A DNA stretch of 64,000 nt. Source: Candidatus Acididesulfobacter guangdongensis. Lineage in GTDB: Bacteria; SZUA-79; Acidulodesulfobacterales; Acidulodesulfobacteraceae. Location of the stretch: assembly GCA_004195045.1 (NCBI GenBank), contig SGBC01000002.1:1-64000 (forward strand), in the 5' to 3' direction. Positions 60,101 to 64,000 of the stretch are shown here, piece after piece. Made by a program: the position numbers and the translations under genes. How positions within the stretch are numbered: position 1 is the first letter of the stretch; every line of letters starts with the position of its first letter. The notes under the pieces are model-generated. The model saw nothing but the letters and a program-made list of their open reading frames with translations, searched no databases and was not told the DNA's origin.

Positions 60101-60721
60101 ATGCTAAACACGTTAGACGTTAAGTTAAAAGACAGAAAAAGAATAGAAATAATAGATGCAGCCTATGCGCTAATGCTTGAAAAAGGCTATGAAGATATGG
60201 GTTTGCAGGATATTATAAATAATATCAGTGCAACTAAGGGCTGTATCTATTATTATTTTAAATCAAAAAAAGATATTGCCGCAGCAGTGATAGAAGAAAT
60301 AATTAAGCCTTTTTTTGAGAGCGCGTGGTCAAGCGTTTATGAGTTTGATGATCCGATAGACGGAATATGCCGCATTATCGATGATGTATATTTAAATAGC
60401 GCGGACAATCTTGCTAAAACGGGATGCCCTTTAGGCAATTTAATCCTTGAATTATCCGCAAAAGATCCTACCCTGTCAATTTTAACAAATGAAATAATGA
60501 TAACATGGCATGACTATATAAACAAAGCTATTCGTATAGCGAAAACGAAAAAGATTGTTAAACAGGAATTAAATGAAAGTTCCATCGCTAATTTCATAAT
60601 TGCGTCATTTGAAGGATGCATTATGATTGCCAAATCTAATCATAGCAAAGAAGTATTAAAGGATTGTTTTTCCGTTTTAAAAGAGTACCTGCAATTATTA
60701 AAATGCAGCAGGTACTCCTAA
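60101..60721 (+). CDS. TetR/AcrR-family transcriptional regulator
   Basis: The 206-residue regulator has an N-terminal helix-turn-helix (MLEKGYEDMGLQDIINNISATKGCIYYYFKSKKDIAAAVI) and an all-helical ligand domain with AKTGCPLGNLILELSAKDPTL, which resembles the YxaF/AcuR-like group. The CPLGNL cysteine could be a sensing residue. It probably represses its own unit via the dyad at 59457-59475. The 3' end carries a perfect inverted repeat that serves the opposite strand as terminator. Confidence 0.88.
   Translation: MLNTLDVKLKDRKRIEIIDAAYALMLEKGYEDMGLQDIINNISATKGCIYYYFKSKKDIAAAVIEEIIKPFFESAWSSVYEFDDPIDGICRIIDDVYLNSADNLAKTGCPLGNLILELSAKDPTLSILTNEIMITWHDYINKAIRIAKTKKIVKQELNESSIANFIIASFEGCIMIAKSNHSKEVLKDCFSVLKEYLQLLKCSRYS
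60679..60717 (-). terminator. Terminator of the tlpA-ccdA operon inside the end of tetR
   Basis: GAGTACCTGC (60683-60692) and GCAGGTACTC (60708-60717) form a perfect 10-bp stem. Read on the minus strand, it is followed by TTTT, and lies 93 bp beyond ccdA. On the plus strand no T-run follows. Confidence 0.6.
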
Positions 60722-60809
60722 AAACAGGTATCGATAAAATAGAAGAAACCATTGAACTTTTGTTGAGAACACCTTCATATCATTTCCAAATAATATCAAG
60801 AAATATGGT

Positions 60810-61577
60810 TTATCCGTTATACGGTATATTGTAATGAAAAGCGTTGCCGAAATACAAAGATATTATAGATAAATAATTGAAAAATATTAATATTCCCACG
60901 GCTACTAAAATAACCCCGCTTATAACCGATATAGTCTTTATAAAAGGTCTTATCTTTTTAAACGCCGATAAGAATAAATTTAACGATACAGAGCTTATAA
61001 AAAAAGGAACGGCGAGCCCCATAGCGTAAACAAACAACAGTTCTGCTCCAGCCGTCGTATTGTGCATGGTTGAAGCGATAAAAAGAATAGATGCGAGTAT
61101 CGGTCCGATGCACGGTGTCCAAGCTGCTGCGAATACGACGCCCACAAGAACGGAGCCGATAAGTCCCAGCGGTTTATTTTTAATATTTATATTGACGTCG
61201 GCGTTCATAAAAGACAGAAATTTTATCTTGTTAAAAGCCCCCAGAACAAACAATCCCATAATTATTATAAAAATACCCGCTATTCTCATAAGCCATATTG
61301 AATGAAGCAGGCTCCCTACGGCGCTTGAAAATACGCCTAACAGAACAAATACTATCGTAAATCCCAAGATAAACATCAATGAATGTTTAACCGCCGTAAA
61401 TTTAATTTTAGGCTTGTCCTTTGACGCTTCAGCACCCGTCAATTCTTTAACCGACAAACCTGATATATAAGACAGATAGGATGGTATTAACGGAAAAACG
61501 CAAGGACTTATAAAAGAAAATAGTCCCGCTAAAAATGCTACTAAAAATGACACATTAGGCGCAAAAAAAGAATTCAT
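60810..61577 (-). CDS. ccdA: Cytochrome c biogenesis / thiol-disulfide transporter CcdA
   Basis: CcdA moves reducing electrons from cytosolic thioredoxin across the membrane to periplasmic thiol proteins. The 255-residue protein has six helices with the redox cysteines in FISPCVFPLIPS (C26) and AWTPCIGPILAS (C156), and the repeated SPC/TPC halves. It follows tlpA with 32 bp between. The pair would keep cysteines of apocytochromes reduced, which the c-type cytochrome in this window needs. Start ATG with a GGAGG-like site. Confidence 0.92.
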   Translation of the reverse strand: MNSFFAPNVSFLVAFLAGLFSFISPCVFPLIPSYLSYISGLSVKELTGAEASKDKPKIKFTAVKHSLMFILGFTIVFVLLGVFSSAVGSLLHSIWLMRIAGIFIIIMGLFVLGAFNKIKFLSFMNADVNINIKNKPLGLIGSVLVGVVFAAAWTPCIGPILASILFIASTMHNTTAGAELLFVYAMGLAVPFFISSVSLNLFLSAFKKIRPFIKTISVISGVILVAVGILIFFNYLSIISLYFGNAFHYNIPYNG

Positions 61578-61609
61578 ATATAAATTACCTCCAAATTGTA
61601 TTGTAATTA

Positions 61610-62209
61610 TTATTTATTATATTTCTTAAAGTAGTAGCTTAAAAATCCTGGCGGAAGTTCGCCGGTAAAATGCGCCACAATGTCGCCCTGCTTGTCTATT
61701 ATAAAAGATTGCGGTATCTCGCTTATTTTACCGTAAGCTTTTTCTATTCCGTAATTTGCCATACCTATAGGATATGTTATATGTCCGCCGTCAAAATGTT
61801 TAAAAAAATTGCGAACCGCTTCAGGTCCGCTGTTGTTCACAGACAGCCCTATAACACGCAGACCCTCATTTTTATGAGCCTTATAAAATTTTTCAATCCC
61901 GGGCATTTCAGCACGGCATGGCGGACACCACGTAGCAAAAAAATTAATTAAGATTACGTGTCCGCGAAATTTTTTAAGAGATAAAATTTTATCTGGATAA
62001 TTAATACTTTTAACCGTGAATTGAGGCGCAAAAGTTTCATTGCCTGATTTATTTATTTTAATAGCTTTAGCTGTGTGCTCAAACCAGCTCCGATTTTTTA
62101 TTATCGCTAAAGAACCTGCAAAAGCAATCAGTACGGCTGCCGAAATTATTATCCATAATTTGTATTTATATTTATTAGAATATTTCAGTTTATTTGGTTT
62201 ATTTTTCAT
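61610..62209 (-). CDS. TlpA/ResA-like periplasmic thioredoxin
   Basis: This 199-residue membrane-anchored thioredoxin reduces disulfides in the periplasm, typically for cytochrome c maturation. A basic N-region and one helix (about 18-37) anchor it. The thioredoxin domain follows with HVILINFFATWCPPC: C95-P-P-C98, then LRVIGLSVNN, a long insertion, and SEIPQSFIIDKQGDIVAHFTG with the cis-proline. ccdA is downstream and would be its electron donor. Confidence 0.92.
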   Translation of the reverse strand: MKNKPNKLKYSNKYKYKLWIIISAAVLIAFAGSLAIIKNRSWFEHTAKAIKINKSGNETFAPQFTVKSINYPDKILSLKKFRGHVILINFFATWCPPCRAEMPGIEKFYKAHKNEGLRVIGLSVNNSGPEAVRNFFKHFDGGHITYPIGMANYGIEKAYGKISEIPQSFIIDKQGDIVAHFTGELPPGFLSYYFKKYNK

Positions 62210-62384
62210 AACAGATACACCTCTATTATTTAAGCATATTATTAATTGTATAATTTTAATTTTATGCTTCGTTAACTTATCTTAGCATAAAGCAAAATGA
62301 TATTAGAAAAAAATTATATAAAATTATATATTTTTACTAACGAAATAGCAGTCTTAAGTTTTAACAGATTTAAATTAAATTAGA

Positions 62385-62795
62385 TTAATTTATGAAAATG
62401 GAATGAAGGTAAGAAAATTTTGGAGGATGAACGATAGGAAATATAAATAATGTTTGAAGAAAAATATAGAGCATAGCCGCTAATAGCAAAACTATCCGAA
62501 AATATCCGATAATACGAAACAGGGATGCCGGTATATTTTGACATTCCAAACAATTAGCAAATTTGATGCGCTTTAAAGAAAGGTTATGAGAACTTATAAG
62601 AATAGAAGGCAATTTTTTAATTGTTAAAATATTGCTAAAATTTTGTACAAATAATGTTTTGCTGTTATATATTTTGCTGCGGTAATTACCGACCGAAGAT
62701 ATATTGCAAAGGTAGTTCAAATCATGCATACCTATGGACAATGCAACACTGAGAAAAGAGAGGGAAATAAAAATAACCTGCAGATACTTTTTCAT
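62385..62795 (-). CDS. Small hypothetical membrane protein
   Basis: I do not recognise this 136-residue protein. It starts with a basic, then hydrophobic stretch (KKYLQVIFISLSFLSVALSIG), which may be a signal peptide or anchor. It has a second hydrophobic segment (about 95-120) and four cysteines, two of them in CLEC (82-85). No homologue motif is visible. The gene has no overlapping longer frame. A start-linked ribosome site is not evident, so it is only a probable gene. Confidence 0.5.
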   Translation of the reverse strand: MKKYLQVIFISLSFLSVALSIGMHDLNYLCNISSVGNYRSKIYNSKTLFVQNFSNILTIKKLPSILISSHNLSLKRIKFANCLECQNIPASLFRIIGYFRIVLLLAAMLYIFLQTLFIFPIVHPPKFSYLHSIFIN

Positions 62796-62991
62796 TATTT
62801 AAATTTTTGTCATTTATTTAAAATTATAAATATTCATTTAAAATAACATATTTTACAGGTTTTGTAAAATAAAGTTTTATGCTATAATATAAAGATAAAT
62901 TTCTGTTAATTTCTGTTAATGAAATTTGCAGAACCGGCTATTTAAAATTATTATAAATTATTATTAAGCAAAATTAAAAAGGAGACGCTAT

Positions 62992-63456
62992 ATGAAAGGA
63001 AACGACAAAGTTATTGAAAAGCTAAATGCAAGGTTGGCAGATGAATTAACCGCGATCAATCAATACATAGTTCATGCGGAGATGTGCGACAATTGGGGTT
63101 ACGATATACTTCATAAATCTATTGAAAAAAGAGCGATAGACGAAATGAAACATGCAGAAAAACTTATCGGGCGCATTTTGTTTTTAGAAGGCAGACCCGT
63201 TGTTTCTGATTTAAAAAAATTATATATAGGCGCCGATGTAGAATCACAGTTTAAAAATGACCGTATTGCGGAAGAACAGGCAATAAAAGATTATAATGAC
63301 GATATTAAACTTGCAACAGAATTAGGCGACAACGGTACTAAAGAACTGCTTCAGTCTATTTTAGAAGATGAAGAAGACCATATTGATTCAATAGAGATCC
63401 AGCTTGACCAGATTAAACAGATGGGCATTCAGGTATATCTTTCAAAACAGATATAG
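62992..63456 (+). CDS. bfr: Bacterioferritin
   Basis: Bacterioferritin stores iron in a 24-mer shell and detoxifies iron and peroxide. The 154-residue protein has every ferroxidase ligand of E. coli Bfr at the same numbers: E18, Y25, E51, H54, E94, E127 and H130, and the haem methionine M52 in DEMKHAE. The C-terminus is close to normal. AAGGAG precedes the ATG. A PerR-type regulator in the window could control it, but I found no box upstream. TATAAT at 62883-62888 may be its -10. Confidence 0.95.
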   Translation: MKGNDKVIEKLNARLADELTAINQYIVHAEMCDNWGYDILHKSIEKRAIDEMKHAEKLIGRILFLEGRPVVSDLKKLYIGADVESQFKNDRIAEEQAIKDYNDDIKLATELGDNGTKELLQSILEDEEDHIDSIEIQLDQIKQMGIQVYLSKQI

Positions 63457-63499
63457 GACTGATATGATGTTGAGAATATAATATAATCAGAGGAAAATT

Positions 63500-64000
63500 T
63501 TGAGCTTAATCGCAACATTGACATTAAATCCGGCTCTTGACGTATCTTATAAAATTCAGAGAATAGTCAACGACGAAAAGGTTCATTCGTTTGAGACCCG
63601 TTTTGATGCAGGAGGAAACGGTATTAATGTTGCGAGAGCCCTCAAAAAACTAGGATTTAGAGCATCTGCCTGCTGTGTCTTGGCAGGAGAAATAGGCAAA
63701 TTAATTTCTAATACCCTGACCGGCGAATTAGACGACCCGCATTTTATATGGGGAGAAGGCGAAACAAGAATAAATTGCGTCATACATCAGATTGACCCTG
63801 TAACGCAGTATCAAATTGACGGTATCGGTCCAGATATTGATTCTTCGGTAATTGATAGGTTAGAAAAAGACCTCTATGAAAATTCAAAAGACGGATTTGC
63901 GGTTATTACAGGCTCATGTCCGTTAAATATATCTCCGAATATCTACTATATTTTAGCCGCAAGGCTTCAAAAATCAGGCGTAAAATGTCTCATTGACGCT
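63500..64000 (+). CDS. PfkB-family sugar kinase, 1-phosphofructokinase/LacC type (partial)
   Basis: The gene runs off the right edge and begins at a TTG preceded by AGAGGA, after which 167 codons are open. The encoded start is SLIATLTLNPALDVSYKI, then RFDAGGNGINVARALKKLGF with the sugar/phosphate-binding GGNGINVA, and ITGSCP near residue 137. This pattern is that of 1-phosphofructokinase, tagatose-6-phosphate kinase and 6-phosphofructokinase II. No ATG is available upstream in frame. It lies 43 bp after bfr, possibly on the same transcript. Confidence 0.85.
   Translation, partial: MSLIATLTLNPALDVSYKIQRIVNDEKVHSFETRFDAGGNGINVARALKKLGFRASACCVLAGEIGKLISNTLTGELDDPHFIWGEGETRINCVIHQIDPVTQYQIDGIGPDIDSSVIDRLEKDLYENSKDGFAVITGSCPLNISPNIYYILAARLQKSGVKCLIDA

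Noticed and set aside
62040-62285. 81-codon plus-strand frame opposite tlpA
   Set aside because: It overlaps the signal anchor of a recognised thioredoxin and has only antisense hydrophobicity.

Overview
The window is AT-rich bacterial chromosome with about fifty protein genes, nearly all housekeeping, packed in short runs on both strands. I saw no rRNA, tRNA or CRISPR array. Several features suggest an anaerobic or microaerophilic, probably acid-tolerant, Gram-negative bacterium: a ferredoxin, a PerR-type regulator, 2-hydroxyacyl-CoA dehydratase-type activators, stand-alone DsrE proteins, a SurA/PpiC pair, a Rieske/cytochrome b complex and a fungal-type P-type H+-ATPase. The mix is reminiscent of deltaproteobacterial lineages from sulfur-rich acidic settings, such as the Sva0485/Acidulodesulfobacterales group. 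That placement is inference from gene content, not from any search.

Layout. 0-1.1 kb: a Tn7-type TnsA endonuclease running off the left edge, three degenerate repeats behind it, and a tiny peptidoglycan-binding protein. 1.2-8 kb: phosphohexomutase, enolase, ferredoxin, LOG-family protein, dCTP deaminase and a NodIJ-type ABC exporter. 8.1-10.6 kb: groES-groEL with a CIRCE operator and a strong terminator. 10.7-15 kb: moaB-moaD-moaE followed by a very large double-headed acyl-CoA dehydratase activator. 15.2-18.3 kb: perR with its own operator, facing a strikingly degenerate indolepyruvate oxidoreductase pair (iorA/iorB). 18.5-27.1 kb: transporters, aspS, a hydrolase and uppS. 27.4-31 kb: trxB, then an unrecognised six-cysteine protein beside a compact HgdC-like ATPase, then a DsrE protein. 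31.1-36.9 kb: trpS, nadA, glyQ (apparently starting at ATT) and glyS. 37-49.1 kb: ppdK-mfd-ppiC-surA-pdxA-uvrA, with two overlapping junctions. 49.3-52.9 kb: Rieske protein, b6-type cytochrome b and a polytopic dihaem cytochrome. 53.1-55.1 kb: F0 genes of the ATP synthase without F1. 55.3-59.2 kb: H+-ATPase and iron alcohol dehydrogenase. 59.4-64 kb: a DsrE/tetR unit, ccdA-tlpA, bacterioferritin and the start of a PfkB sugar kinase.

Regulatory DNA that can be read directly includes CIRCE at groES, a PerR box at perR, several TTGACA-N17-TAnnnT promoters (one leaving almost no leader before moaB), and rho-independent terminators after groEL, atpE, the cytochrome operon and ccdA. A roughly 150-bp palindromic repeat occurs twice, with a third partial copy.

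The most unusual items are the eroded but intact IorAB pair, the uncharacterised protein plus HgdC-like ATPase module, the third subunit of the cytochrome b complex, the possible Tn7-like element end, the MoaD with a C-terminus past its Gly-Gly, the ATT start of glyQ, and a perfect terminator-like hairpin inside the surA signal-peptide codons.
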